The notes under the pieces are model-generated. The model ran no database searches and was not told where the DNA came from. It was given only the letters and a program-made list of their open reading frames with translations. Of a stretch of DNA of 64,000 bases, positions 16,396 through 26,385 are shown one piece after another; position 1 is the stretch's first letter; every line of letters begins with the position of its first letter. Source of the DNA: Natronoglomus mannanivorans (lineage in GTDB: Archaea > Halobacteriota > Halobacteria > Halobacteriales > Natrialbaceae). The translations under genes and the position numbers were made by a program. Location: NCBI GenBank assembly GCA_025517485.1, contig JAOPKB010000009.1, forward strand, positions 124,001-188,000, written 5' to 3'.

Positions 16396-18639
16396 TTATT
16401 CGCCGGGAATTTCCCGTTCTTCACCGTGGAGCGGTTCACTCTGCCAGTACTCGTGGTCTGGATCGTCCCGGAAACAGGCTGCACGGTGGAGCTGATTTCC
16501 GTCCGAATCGAGTTTTGGTCGGGTTTGCGTACACGCTTCTCTTGCCTTCGGACACGCCTCGTGGAACGAACAGCCACTCGGCGGATTTCTCGGATCCGGA
16601 CTCTTCTCGGTCACGATCGGTGACTCTTCAATGATCGTCTCCCTGGCGCTGTCGGGGTCTAACGGAAGCGTCGCCCACTTCAGAATCTTCGTGTACGGAT
16701 GCTTCGGATCGCTCAGAACCTCGTCGATCGGTCCGGTTTCGACGATCTGGCCGAGATACATGACCGCGATCCGACCGTTCGCCTTCCCGGCGAAGTACCG
16801 GGCGTTCGTGAGGTTGTGCGAGATGAAGAGATACGACGTACTGAACGTGTCCTGCATGTCCAACAGGAGGTTCATGAGTTCGACCCGGAGGGAGACGTCG
16901 AGCGCCGAGACGACCTCGTCGGACAGAATCACGTTGGGCTCGATGAGCATCGCGCGGATGATCGAGACTCGCTGTTGTTCGCCGCCGCTGAGTTCGTTGG
17001 GGTATCGCTCCATGTACTCCTCGGCCGGACGGATCCCCGTCGACTCGAGCATCTGCTTGATGCGGGCTCGCCGATCGTTCAGGTCCATATCGGAGTGCCA
17101 GCGCTTCAGCGGTTGGGAGAGCGACGAACGAATCGTCCGATAGGGGTTGAGCGCAGCGCTCGGATCTTGATGGATGATCTGCATCGCCCTCCGGACGTCT
17201 TCGAACAGGATCTCTCCGGTATGCTCGCCCCGTTCGACCGCCTGAACGTCGTACCCGTCGTACTTCACCGATCCTTCGGTCGGTTCCTCCAGACCGATCG
17301 CCGTCCGTCCCAGGGTACTCTTTCCGCTGCCGCTTTCACCGACCAGTACGAGAACGTCTTCCTCACCGAGTTCGAGCGACACGTCGGTGAGTGCGTGGAC
17401 GGGCGGTTCGACGATGTCGTACCGCTCGTCGAGCCGCTCGAGGATCGAATCCGGCAGCGTCCGTTCGGTCAGTGGCGGATCTTTGTAGCGAACCGAGACG
17501 TCCTCGAGCTCGAGGATAGGGTCCTCGATGGGATGGCGGGACCACGTATCGTCGACTTCGAACGTGAAGTCGCCGCTCTCTTTCGAGACGGGAGCGGGAA
17601 TCTCCTCTTTTCCTTCCTCCTGATAGAAACACGACGCGACGTGCTCCGTCTCGTCGTCGACCTCCACCATGTCGGGCTCTTCGATCTCACAGCGGTCGCC
17701 AGCGACGGGACACCGGGGGTGGAACGTACACCCCGACGGAATATTCACGGGGTCCGGCGCCGAACCGTCGACGGTCGTTATCTCGTCGAGCGGTGTCTGG
17801 GGGTCCGGTGTGGCTCTGAGCAGTGACCGTGTGTACGGATGCGAGGGGTTGTAGAGCACGTCCTCGACGTCTCCCCTCTCGACGAGTTCGAAGGCGTACA
17901 TGACGCCCACACGATCCGCGAAGGCCGAGATGATCGGCAGGTCGTGGCTGACGATCAGCATCGTCAGGTTGTAGTCGTCTTTGATCTCGTGTAAGAGCTT
18001 CAGGATCTTCCGCTGCATGAGTAGATCGAGCGCCCCCGTCGGCTCGTCGAGGACGAGCAGCTCCGGCTCGAGGATGAGACTCAACGCGATGAGGATGCGC
18101 TGGCGTTGGCCCCCGCTCAGTTCGTGCTGGTAGGTATCGACCTCGAGGATCCGCTCGGGATCGAGGTTGAGATCGTGCATGATCGACCGAGCGCGTTGTA
18201 GTCCCTCTTCGACGTCGGCGTTGTGTGCCTCCAGCGTGTCTACGAAGTGTGCTTTGATCGGGACCGTCGGATTGAACGAGTCCATCGCACCCTGGAACAC
18301 CATCGCGATCTCCTCCCAGCGAAGCCGCTGTAGATCGGAGTTGTCCAGCTCCAGAATGTCGATCGGATCGCCGTCCTCCGGGTAGTACGTAACGTCCCCG
18401 GTCAACATTCCGGGATCCTCGACAGCGTCCAGCAACGCGGAGGCCAACATGGACTTTCCGCTCCCACTCTCTCCGGCGATCCCGAGCGTCTCACCTCGGT
18501 AGACGTCCAGATCGACGTCATCGAGGACGCGTCCGCGACCGCGGTTCATGTCGAACGTGACGCTCGCGTTCCGGACTTCGATGATGGTGTCTTTCGACTG
18601 TTCGCGCGTCTCCGTCGTAGTTTCGGTAGCTCCGTACAT
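16396..18639 (-). CDS. Fused DppD-DppF-type ABC transporter ATPase
   Basis: Two complete nucleotide-binding domains are joined in 747 residues. The N-half has Walker A GESGSGKS at 56-63 and signature LSGGQ near 177. The C-half has Walker A near 438 and signature LSGGE near 550. Each half ends with the Opp/Dpp C-terminal cysteine motif (PSGCTFHPRCP near 310; PPSGCSFHEACP near 700), which in some Dpp ATPases binds an iron-sulfur cluster. Dpp/Opp systems normally use two separate ATPases. The start codon lies 2 nt after the stop of the DppC-like gene. Confidence 0.92.
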   Translation of the reverse strand: MYGATETTTETREQSKDTIIEVRNASVTFDMNRGRGRVLDDVDLDVYRGETLGIAGESGSGKSMLASALLDAVEDPGMLTGDVTYYPEDGDPIDILELDNSDLQRLRWEEIAMVFQGAMDSFNPTVPIKAHFVDTLEAHNADVEEGLQRARSIMHDLNLDPERILEVDTYQHELSGGQRQRILIALSLILEPELLVLDEPTGALDLLMQRKILKLLHEIKDDYNLTMLIVSHDLPIISAFADRVGVMYAFELVERGDVEDVLYNPSHPYTRSLLRATPDPQTPLDEITTVDGSAPDPVNIPSGCTFHPRCPVAGDRCEIEEPDMVEVDDETEHVASCFYQEEGKEEIPAPVSKESGDFTFEVDDTWSRHPIEDPILELEDVSVRYKDPPLTERTLPDSILERLDERYDIVEPPVHALTDVSLELGEEDVLVLVGESGSGKSTLGRTAIGLEEPTEGSVKYDGYDVQAVERGEHTGEILFEDVRRAMQIIHQDPSAALNPYRTIRSSLSQPLKRWHSDMDLNDRRARIKQMLESTGIRPAEEYMERYPNELSGGEQQRVSIIRAMLIEPNVILSDEVVSALDVSLRVELMNLLLDMQDTFSTSYLFISHNLTNARYFAGKANGRIAVMYLGQIVETGPIDEVLSDPKHPYTKILKWATLPLDPDSARETIIEESPIVTEKSPDPRNPPSGCSFHEACPKAREACTQTRPKLDSDGNQLHRAACFRDDPDHEYWQSEPLHGEEREIPGE

Positions 18640-18641
18640 GA

Positions 18642-19709
18642 TTACTGAATTCCAACCTGGGTCGTGTCTTCACTCGTTACTGTACCGTCGTCGTCGAGCT
18701 CCGGGTCCTCACGGTTGCGTTTTCGGGCTTCGTGTCTGGCTCTGACCCTCGGATTGAACACCTGGTCGAACGCCTGGGCTAACATGACGAATGCGACTGT
18801 CATGCCGGTGATAACGACCGCGGGTATCAGTAACCAGTGGGCTGCGTCCAGCGAGTACAGGGCGCCGGATTGCTGGTAGGCGTGGTTCAGGACGACTCCC
18901 CAGTTCAGGTGATCGAACGGGAGAATACCGAGGAAGTACAGGCCAACGGAAGCGTGAATGATGCCCGTCGCGCCGCCCAAAAAGCCGAATATGATCATCG
19001 GGAGGAGTTCCGGGAGCGCATCCTTGAAGAGGATGTTCGATTTCGACTCACCCATCGCCTCCGAGACCTCGACGTACTCTTTCTTTCGAATCGCTAAGGT
19101 CTGTGATCGGATTCCACGTGCTGCCCCCGTCCAGCCCTGAATGTTCAGGATGATCCCGACCAGATACGGATTCGACGGGTCGATCAGTGCCACGAGGATC
19201 AACAACAGGGGAAGGCCGGGAATCGATCCCACAGAGTCCGTAATCGTCATCAACACTTTGTCGAGCGTCCCACCCTCGTACCCGGCGATGAGACCGATCG
19301 CGATGCCCAGTACGCCGCCGAAGACCGCCCCGGCGATGATCATCCGGAACATATTGGGAGTGGCGTGGACCATCAGCCCCAGCATGTCCTGACCGAGTCC
19401 GTCAGTCCCCAACGGATGCTCGAGCGACTGGAACGGCTGCATCAGCGTGTCTCCCTGGCCGATACCGGGTTCGGGGACAACGATTGTCCCGACCGTCCCC
19501 ATCGCGATGTAGAGACTGAGGAGAATTATTCCGAACCGGCCGCGGTAATCGTTCCAGAGGATTCGGGCCGGTGTGAACACCCAGATGTCGAGCAGTTCCA
19601 ACACGACGTCACCGGGGGTCGCGTCGTACTCGGCTCTCGCGTGGAACGGAGAGTCGTCGTTACCAACCGTCGAGTCGTCGGCGTCTATAGTGGATTCGTC
19701 AGTTGCCAT
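18642..19709 (-). CDS. DppC-type ABC permease
   Basis: This 355-residue integral membrane subunit has an N-terminal cytoplasmic tail of about 45 residues, a TM near 60-80, and the DppC hallmark PLGTDGLGQDMLGLMVHATP near 98-117. The BPD-transp core with the EAA loop follows (EVSEAMGESKSNILFKDALPE region). It lies 6 nt after the DppB-like gene and 2 nt before the ATPase gene in one operon. Confidence 0.92.
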   Translation of the reverse strand: MATDESTIDADDSTVGNDDSPFHARAEYDATPGDVVLELLDIWVFTPARILWNDYRGRFGIILLSLYIAMGTVGTIVVPEPGIGQGDTLMQPFQSLEHPLGTDGLGQDMLGLMVHATPNMFRMIIAGAVFGGVLGIAIGLIAGYEGGTLDKVLMTITDSVGSIPGLPLLLILVALIDPSNPYLVGIILNIQGWTGAARGIRSQTLAIRKKEYVEVSEAMGESKSNILFKDALPELLPMIIFGFLGGATGIIHASVGLYFLGILPFDHLNWGVVLNHAYQQSGALYSLDAAHWLLIPAVVITGMTVAFVMLAQAFDQVFNPRVRARHEARKRNREDPELDDDGTVTSEDTTQVGIQ

Positions 19710-19715
19710 CGATAG

Positions 19716-20738
19716 TTACCCCATGCTGGCCTGTTCCGCTCGCGGGTCGATCAGTGCGTACGTGAGGTCGGCGAGTATCGTTCCGAGAACGAACATAAAC
19801 GTGATGAGGACCAGGTTCGCGGTCAACAGCGGGAAGTCTCGAGCGATAGTCGCTTCGAACATCAACAGTCCCATGCCCTGATACGCGAAGATGGTTTCCA
19901 TGATCACGGCACCGCCGAGGAGCCCCGACAGCCCGATCATGATACTCGTCCACATCGGGAGCAGGGAGTTACGGGCGAGGTACCGGGTCGAGATCTTGTA
20001 CGACGAGAGCCCTCGAATCCGAGCCGCTCTGATGTAGTCTTCTCCTAGAATTCGAATCGCGTGAGCACGTAAACTGAGTGCCGACGCGCCGAATCCGGTC
20101 AGGATAAACGAGAGCGAGGGCAGCACCGCGTGGTAGAACGCGCTCCCGATGAAGTCCAGATTGTATCCCGGCTGGTACTCCGTATTGTATCGGCCGCCGG
20201 TCGGGAACCACTCCAGCTGGTAGCCGACGAAGTAGAGGAGAATAATCGCGACGATGTAGTAGGGAATACCGCCGTTGAACAGCATGCCGATCGTCATTCC
20301 CATATCGAACTTCGTTCCCTCGTAGTAGGCCATAAACGAGCCAAAGAGGATCGTTGCCACCAGCATGTACACCATCGCAATCGACGAGATGAATATCGTC
20401 CACGGCGCTGCTGCAGCGATCAGTTCTACGACCGGTGTTCCCGGACTGTAGATATACGAGACGCCGAAATCGCCCTGGTGGATATTGATCATGTATTCGA
20501 AGAACGCCTCGTAGATCGTGCGATCCGGCGGAACCACGAGAAACTCGTCGAGATAGTACTGGATGTCCTGCTCTGTCGCATCTTCGGGCAACCCGTACTG
20601 CATCGGGTTCTGGCGCAACTGCCGTTGGAGGTACTCTCGGGGCCCTCCAGGCATGGCGTGTATCGTGAAGAATCCGATTACGATAACGCCATACATCGTG
20701 ACAACTGCCTGTATCAGTCGGTTGCGAACATAACCCAT
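19716..20738 (-). CDS. DppB-type ABC permease
   Basis: The 340-residue protein starts with the DppB signature (MGYVRNRLIQAVVTMYGV, then FFTIHAMPGGP). It has six predicted TMs and an EAA loop containing YIRAARIRGLSSYKI near 243-257. It is the first gene of the operon 20738-16108. The promoter TATA is at 20763-20770. Confidence 0.92.
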   Translation of the reverse strand: MGYVRNRLIQAVVTMYGVIVIGFFTIHAMPGGPREYLQRQLRQNPMQYGLPEDATEQDIQYYLDEFLVVPPDRTIYEAFFEYMINIHQGDFGVSYIYSPGTPVVELIAAAAPWTIFISSIAMVYMLVATILFGSFMAYYEGTKFDMGMTIGMLFNGGIPYYIVAIILLYFVGYQLEWFPTGGRYNTEYQPGYNLDFIGSAFYHAVLPSLSFILTGFGASALSLRAHAIRILGEDYIRAARIRGLSSYKISTRYLARNSLLPMWTSIMIGLSGLLGGAVIMETIFAYQGMGLLMFEATIARDFPLLTANLVLITFMFVLGTILADLTYALIDPRAEQASMG

Positions 20739-20762
20739 ACCGCACTCGTTGTGACAATCTCA

Positions 20763-20770
20763 CTTATATC
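20763..20770 (-). promoter_or_regulatory. TATA box of the first Dpp operon
   Basis: GATATAAG on the minus strand is about 28 nt before the ATG at 20738, fitting leaderless transcription of the four-gene operon. Confidence 0.5.
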
Positions 20771-20951
20771 TTCAGGATCATGTCATCGTCTATATACCCT
20801 TCACAGGGGTTCGTCCCTCGAGCGCTCGACCCGGTCGTTGCTGGTTACAATCACCCCGTACGTTTTGGAATCAAGGTCTGACTATTGGTCGACTACCGCC
20901 CCCAACTCGCGTGTACTCTCCCGTCGTCGCCGGTAGCCACCGAACGTCGGT

Positions 20952-23246
20952 TCACTTCGTCCGTTCAGTCGTGTTTCGTTCGAGTAGATAGGCAGTTCCA
21001 GCGAGAGCGGTGGCGCCGCCGAGAACGCCGAATCCGGGGACCGAGTCGTCGGCAGTGTCGTCTGCCGTCCCTCCATCGTCGTCACCGCCCCCGCCGTCGC
21101 GACCGTCGTCACTCTCACCGCTCTCGCTCTCGTCAGTCTCCTCGCCGTCGTCTCCGATCTCGAAGTCGGTCAGATCGGGGTACGCGCCGTAGGCGTCTCG
21201 GATCGTGTCGTAGACCACGTGCGTCTCGAGGTCCGAATCCCCCCAGTCCATCGTTCCCATCGTCGAAACCGCGTTCGCGTCGAACCGATTGTACCCCTCG
21301 CGCGTCTTGTAGTCTTTGAGCGCCCAGAACGTGTAGCCGACCACGTTGTCAGCCCGTTCGTCCGAGGCGGCCTGTACCCAGTGCTCGTGGAAGTTTCGGG
21401 CCTGCCAGGCCTCGGTTCCCGACTCGTACGGACTGCCCGCATCGCCGTCCCGAGGGGCGTGGGACCACGTCCCGTTTTCCGTGATGAGGATCGGCGTGTC
21501 GGGGTACTCCGACGACAGCCTATCGAGGGTCCCGCTCAGTTCCTCGTTTTCACCCCAGAAGTAGCCGTAGTACTCGTTGAATCCGACCACGTCAGCCAGG
21601 TCGAACGACGGGTCGTGACTCTCGAACGTCGCCCACGTGACCGGGCGGTTCTGTCCGTCCACGGCGTCGACGCCGTCTTTCATCTCCTCGAGCCATTCGC
21701 GGTAGACGTCGGCCTCCTCGGTCGAGGACTCGTTTTGGGTACACCACATGACGACCGACGGCCGGTTGTACTGGTTCCAGGCTGTCGTGACCGCGAGCGC
21801 CCACGACAGTCCGTACTCGAGTTGGGCCTCCTGCTGTTCGGCAGAGACCCACATGTTGTCGGCCTCGTCCATCACGTACAGGCCGTGTTCGTCGGTGTAC
21901 TCGTAGACGTAGGGGTGGCGATTGTAGTGACTGTTCCGCAGGAAGTTCGCGTTGGCCTCACGGACGCGATCGAGGAGCGCGTCGTACCCCGACTCGTCGA
22001 CCGATCGGCCGCTGGCTCCGGTCTCCTCGTGCCAGTTGAACCCCTTCAGATAGACCGGCTCCCCGTTGACCTGCAGAACACCGTCTTCGATCGTCACCGA
22101 ACGCATCCCGTACGTGGTCGAGAGCCCGTCACGGACCGTGGTGTCGTCGGCGTCGGAGAGGGTTACGGTGGCCTCGTAGGTCGTCGGCGACGCAGCCGAC
22201 CACGCCGACGCATCCGGAATCTCGACCGTGGTCTCGACGACTCGCGTCTCGCCGGCCTCGATCTCGAGTTCTTCGGTCACTGTCTCCCCGCCGGTTCCCT
22301 CGCCAGGATCGAACTCGAGAGTGCGCGTCCCCGCCTCGTCACCGGCGTTGTAGACGACTGCCCGCATCGTCACCTCGCCGTCGGCCGCGTCTACGAGGAG
22401 TTTGCTCGCGGTCACCGGATCGGTCGCCTCGAGGTAGACGTCGCGTGTGAGCCCCGCGTACGGCCACCAGTCGACGGGCGCGTTCGGGAGTTCGGAGTCG
22501 CCCGTTATCCCCTCGGGTTCGCTCGCGCTTTCCTCGTCTTCGAACCACTCCCGGCGGTAGACTCGAACCGCGAGCTCGTTTTCCGCTCCCGGTTCGAGGT
22601 GGTCACCGACGTCGAGCGCGAACGGTGTATGGCCGCCCTCGTGTTCGCCGACCAGCTCCCCGTTCACGTAGACTCGAGCGCTGTAGAAGGCCGCGAGGAA
22701 GACGAGCTCGACGGCTGCTCCGTTCCACGAGTCGGGCACGTCGACCGACCGCCGATACCACGCGTAGCCGTCCCGATGAGCCGTCCCCTCGCCGAAGTAG
22801 TCGCCGTCGTAGGTGTCGAATCCCGGCGTTTCGTGCAGGTCCCAGGGCAACGGGACCGCTACGTCGTTCCAGTCGCTATCGTCGTACTCCGATCGATACC
22901 AGCCTTCCTCGACGCCGATCTCGCGGGGATCCACACCGTCGTCGCCGAACCGGAACCGCCACGTACCGTCGAGATCGCGGTACTCTCGATAGTCGTTGTC
23001 CTGGCGCCACGTCTCGAAGGACGGGACCGGACGGTCGTACTGGAAGACGACGTTAGTACCGTCGATCGATCGAATCTCCGTCCGGGCGGGTTCCCGATGC
23101 GAACTCGAGGTGCCGGCGCCGGTCGTACTGGCCGGTCCGGCGGCGACCGCACCAGCGAGAGCCATCGTTTTGAGGAAACGTCGCTTCGTTACCGATGGAC
23201 GAGGTATCATCGTTTCTCGCTCCGACGGCGGTGGCTCGGGCGTCAT
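20952..23246 (-). CDS. Secreted, surface-anchored GH2 glycoside hydrolase (PGF-CTERM)
   Basis: The 764-residue protein has a Tat signal (RR at 22-23 before a hydrophobic stretch, no lipobox Cys). The GH2 sugar-binding jelly-roll (about 80-260), Ig-like domain (about 275-380) and TIM barrel follow. Acid/base Glu is in WCTQNES (near 505) and nucleophile Glu in ITENGTW (near 590). An Asp/Glu/Gly-rich linker leads to SVPGFGVLGG, one TM and a basic tail: a PGF-CTERM signal cleaved by archaeosortase A, leaving the enzyme lipid-anchored. GH2 includes beta-galactosidases, beta-mannosidases and beta-glucuronidases; the specificity is not readable here. ATG 23246 has GGAGGT-rich sequence upstream; GTG 23258 and ATG 23210 are alternatives. 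Confidence 0.88.
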   Translation of the reverse strand: MTPEPPPSERETMIPRPSVTKRRFLKTMALAGAVAAGPASTTGAGTSSSHREPARTEIRSIDGTNVVFQYDRPVPSFETWRQDNDYREYRDLDGTWRFRFGDDGVDPREIGVEEGWYRSEYDDSDWNDVAVPLPWDLHETPGFDTYDGDYFGEGTAHRDGYAWYRRSVDVPDSWNGAAVELVFLAAFYSARVYVNGELVGEHEGGHTPFALDVGDHLEPGAENELAVRVYRREWFEDEESASEPEGITGDSELPNAPVDWWPYAGLTRDVYLEATDPVTASKLLVDAADGEVTMRAVVYNAGDEAGTRTLEFDPGEGTGGETVTEELEIEAGETRVVETTVEIPDASAWSAASPTTYEATVTLSDADDTTVRDGLSTTYGMRSVTIEDGVLQVNGEPVYLKGFNWHEETGASGRSVDESGYDALLDRVREANANFLRNSHYNRHPYVYEYTDEHGLYVMDEADNMWVSAEQQEAQLEYGLSWALAVTTAWNQYNRPSVVMWCTQNESSTEEADVYREWLEEMKDGVDAVDGQNRPVTWATFESHDPSFDLADVVGFNEYYGYFWGENEELSGTLDRLSSEYPDTPILITENGTWSHAPRDGDAGSPYESGTEAWQARNFHEHWVQAASDERADNVVGYTFWALKDYKTREGYNRFDANAVSTMGTMDWGDSDLETHVVYDTIRDAYGAYPDLTDFEIGDDGEETDESESGESDDGRDGGGGDDDGGTADDTADDSVPGFGVLGGATALAGTAYLLERNTTERTK

Positions 23247-23451
23247 ACCTCCACCCACCTCCTTGATTCATTTAGTGTTTCTGGTAAACATCATACACGT
23301 CTGCTGAGAGCGTTGCTGGGCGAACTACTGGGAAGCGCTGCTGGACAGACTGGCGTGCTACCAGTCTCTCTTCGGCCCTCCGTCACAGACCGACGATCGC
23401 CACGTTGGAGAGACACGATCATTTATTTGGGGCCACCACAGTACTCTATCT

Positions 23452-23661
23452 ATGAGTAACGTTCAGGGATTCTGGCGCGGACTCGTTATCGTCTGTATCG
23501 TCATGCTCGTCGTTCTGGTGGGCTCCGTTCCATATCTCGAATCTGGGTCGGCGACGTTCGTGATAACACAGATCGCTGCGATTCACCTGTTGATCGCGTT
23601 GGCAATTCTGGGTGCGCTTATCCACTACGACTGGAGTCCGTTCCAGCACCGTGACGAGTGA
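23452..23661 (+). CDS. Small two-TM protein
   Basis: This 69-residue frame has two hydrophobic helices (about 9-27 and 37-58) and ends in a short polar tail. A TATA-like TTATTTGG lies about 30 nt upstream. The family is not recognised. It sits between the GH2 and alpha-glucuronidase-like genes and converges on the latter. Confidence 0.5.
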   Translation: MSNVQGFWRGLVIVCIVMLVVLVGSVPYLESGSATFVITQIAAIHLLIALAILGALIHYDWSPFQHRDE

Positions 23662-23802
23662 GACCCCCATCTCCGATCCGGACTGAAGCGCACCGTTTTC
23701 CTCATTCTTTAGGCAGGGAAATCGGTCGACACCTGCTGGCACCGCTCTGTCGGGCGTTCCCGGAGAACGGACTGACCGAGCACAGAACGTCGAACCCCGT
23801 CC

Positions 23803-26385
23803 TTACTGTACGTCGACGATCCGATACGGAGCGGGACGGTCTGGATGGTACAATCCCGGGACGAGCACGGTATTCCCGTCGTCGACCGTCGCGACGTACA
23901 CGAGCATATCCCACTCGGACGTGACCTCTTCGGCCGGTATCGTCGCGTGATATCCCCACGCCGTTCGGTTCATTTCCACGGACTGAAACGCCCCCACAGC
24001 CTGATTCGTCCGTCGGTAGTAGAGCGTCATACCGTCGAATTCGTCGAATTCGTCCGTCCGGACGTCGACCGGCAATTCGGTACCCGCCCGGCACGTCGTC
24101 GGAACGTCCAGTTCGATCCGCGGACGAGCGGGGGACACCGACGAATCGCTGTCCAGTTCCGGAACGACGCCGGCGGGTCGGTCGATCCGAGACGCGTTCG
24201 CCTCGGTACGCATCGTCTCGAGTTCGTCGAGGTCGGCGTTCAGTTCCTCGACCCGGTCCGCCCAGGTGCCACAGTCTGCGGAGTCCTCGCCGAGAGCGAA
24301 GACGAGGTCATCGTGATAAGTTCCGTCCCCCCGCTCGGCCAGCGACTCCCACGCGTCGACCGCCCGTCGCATGTACACCTCGGCGTCCTGGACAGATTGC
24401 GTGCGATCGGTCGCTTCGTAATGGCAGAGTGCCGTCGCCGCACGTGTCTTCGACGCGTGGTACGTCGCCAGATCCGCGATCATTCGAACGTCGAGCGCAG
24501 TTGCAGTGAACTCGGCGCTCGGCGCCTCGAGTGTCTCCGCTGCACGATCGATCGCTTCGGTCGCCCGTTGTGCGAATCGCTCGAGCCACCGTGCGATCTG
24601 CAGGGGCGTGTATTTGTGAGACAGCTCCTCGGCGATCACGTCCGTGACGTACTCGTCGATCGCGTAGAACAGCCCCGGATCACTCGGTTCTGCCGACGCG
24701 TAGGTCACGTCACCGAGAGCCGAGTTGTGGTTGTGTTCGCCAAAGAGCGCGCCGCCGGTGTCGAGTTCCGCCCAGTTGATCAGCATCGGATGGCGAGTGA
24801 GGTGTGCTGCGGTGAGCAGCGGGAGCACTTTGCTCGCGGCGCGATACGCTGCCAGAACGTCCGTCGCCGCGTCGTCGAACCGGGCTCGAAACGCGCGTTC
24901 CCAGACGTCGGGATCGGTGTCCCTCGAGTAGCCGAGTCGTCCGAACAGCAGGTACCACGCCCAGTAGCGATCGTCTTCCCACTCGTAGTGGCGCAGGTCG
25001 GAGTCGTCGAAGAGCGGCCAGCCGCCGCCTCGGTCACGCTGGACGAAGAACCGCCCACCTTTCAGACAGAGCGGCGTCACGACCTCGAACCCCCTCGAAT
25101 CGCCGAGATCGGTGCTGTGACTGAACCGGCGTGCGTAGTCCGGGTCGCCCCAGAGGAACAGTCGGTTCGTCCCCGCCGCCCACAGTCTGTACAGCACATC
25201 GTACGTGCGCGGTTTTTCCAGCAGGTTCGAGTAGCTGTAGCGGCGGTGACGATTCATGTCGTCGAGGTTCTCGAGTTCCCCGCGTCGCATCTGTGTGAGG
25301 TGGTAGGGGAGGCCGGTCGACTCACACCAGTACTTCGTCGACACCGTCAACTCGATGCCGGTCTCCTGGGCGTGACGGATCATCTCGTCGGTCAACCCCT
25401 TCGCGCGGAGATCGAGCTCGAGCGGCTCGGTCCTCCCGTCTGCAGCCGCCGCGATTCCCTCGACGAGCTCCCGCCAGAACGTCTGCGCGGTCGACCGATC
25501 ACCGACGCCCGACTCGAAGTTGACCCGGAGCTGGACGCCGTCGAGTACCGGGAACTCCTCGACGATCGTTCGTATTCCGGTGGCACAGTACTCGGCGTAG
25601 GCAGCTTCGTCCGCCGGCAGCCCGTGGACGAGTGACTCGTCGTCGTCGCGCCAGGGACGCTGTTGCCACGTCGCGAAGACGAACTCGAGGCCGTAGCGGT
25701 GACAGAGGTCACCGATCCGTCGGAGCCGTTCCCGATGGGTGTCGCGGTCGACGTCGAGCGTCTCGTCGACGCGGACGTCCGGATAGCCGGGTACGTCGAC
25801 GAGGAACGGGTACGGCGGGGAGAAGTACGCAGTGTCGAATCCGACGATGAGCACGAACCGGTTGAAACGGGCGCGGACTAACCGGTCGAAGAACGTGTGC
25901 CAGAACTCGTCGTCGAAGAACCACTCGTCCTCCTGTGGTCCCGCGACGAATCGATCCACACCACGAACCTCGTTGTCCGGTGTTTCGACCACGTTTTCGA
26001 CGGCGTCCAGCGCTTCGAGTCCGCCGTCGTCGACTCGCTCTGCGAGCTCGAGAAGCGCGTACACCAGCCCGCGGGTGTCGCTTCCGGCGACGACGAGCGC
26101 GGTTCTCGAGCCGGTATCCGCCCACTGAAAGACGACACTCTCGGGTTCGGAAACCGACTCGTCGAGAAGCGAGTCGACGACTTGTTCGTCGGTTCGGCCG
26201 ACGACGAGAACGGTTTCGGCGTCGGTCTCCGTCCAGTATCCGACGCGATCGATCGATCCGCCTCGGCCGTCGATCGACCTCGAGAGTTCGTCGAACGCGT
26301 ACTCGAGCGGGCGTTCCGTCTCCGTTCGATTCGTCCGATCGACCAGTACGACCGATCCATCGGAGACGAGTGAAGGGACAGGCAT
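23803..26385 (-). CDS. Putative alpha-glucuronidase-like glycoside hydrolase
   Basis: The 860-residue protein has an N-terminal alpha/beta domain (about 1-130) like the zincin-like domain that precedes the catalytic barrel in GH20, GH67 and GH84. The barrel follows (about 150-480) with strands such as FNRFVLIVGFD, YGLEFVFATWQ, GVQLRVNFESG, IELTVSTKYW and NRLFLWGDPD. A helical region (about 500-760) and a C-terminal beta-sandwich (about 770-860) complete it. No signal peptide is seen. It resembles large bacterial proteins annotated as alpha-glucuronidase-family hydrolases; I assign no GH number. The start and upstream DNA are duplicated at 55936-56109. Confidence 0.6.
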   Translation of the reverse strand: MPVPSLVSDGSVVLVDRTNRTETERPLEYAFDELSRSIDGRGGSIDRVGYWTETDAETVLVVGRTDEQVVDSLLDESVSEPESVVFQWADTGSRTALVVAGSDTRGLVYALLELAERVDDGGLEALDAVENVVETPDNEVRGVDRFVAGPQEDEWFFDDEFWHTFFDRLVRARFNRFVLIVGFDTAYFSPPYPFLVDVPGYPDVRVDETLDVDRDTHRERLRRIGDLCHRYGLEFVFATWQQRPWRDDDESLVHGLPADEAAYAEYCATGIRTIVEEFPVLDGVQLRVNFESGVGDRSTAQTFWRELVEGIAAAADGRTEPLELDLRAKGLTDEMIRHAQETGIELTVSTKYWCESTGLPYHLTQMRRGELENLDDMNRHRRYSYSNLLEKPRTYDVLYRLWAAGTNRLFLWGDPDYARRFSHSTDLGDSRGFEVVTPLCLKGGRFFVQRDRGGGWPLFDDSDLRHYEWEDDRYWAWYLLFGRLGYSRDTDPDVWERAFRARFDDAATDVLAAYRAASKVLPLLTAAHLTRHPMLINWAELDTGGALFGEHNHNSALGDVTYASAEPSDPGLFYAIDEYVTDVIAEELSHKYTPLQIARWLERFAQRATEAIDRAAETLEAPSAEFTATALDVRMIADLATYHASKTRAATALCHYEATDRTQSVQDAEVYMRRAVDAWESLAERGDGTYHDDLVFALGEDSADCGTWADRVEELNADLDELETMRTEANASRIDRPAGVVPELDSDSSVSPARPRIELDVPTTCRAGTELPVDVRTDEFDEFDGMTLYYRRTNQAVGAFQSVEMNRTAWGYHATIPAEEVTSEWDMLVYVATVDDGNTVLVPGLYHPDRPAPYRIVDVQ

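Noticed and set aside
21219..23459. 746-codon open frame antisense to the GH2 gene
   Set aside because: Product is Arg/Val-rich without domains; the minus strand has complete GH2 catalytic motifs, a Tat signal and a sorting tail.
23845..25635. 596-codon open frame antisense to the 860-residue hydrolase
   Set aside because: Shadow of the coding strand; basic composition atypical of halophiles.
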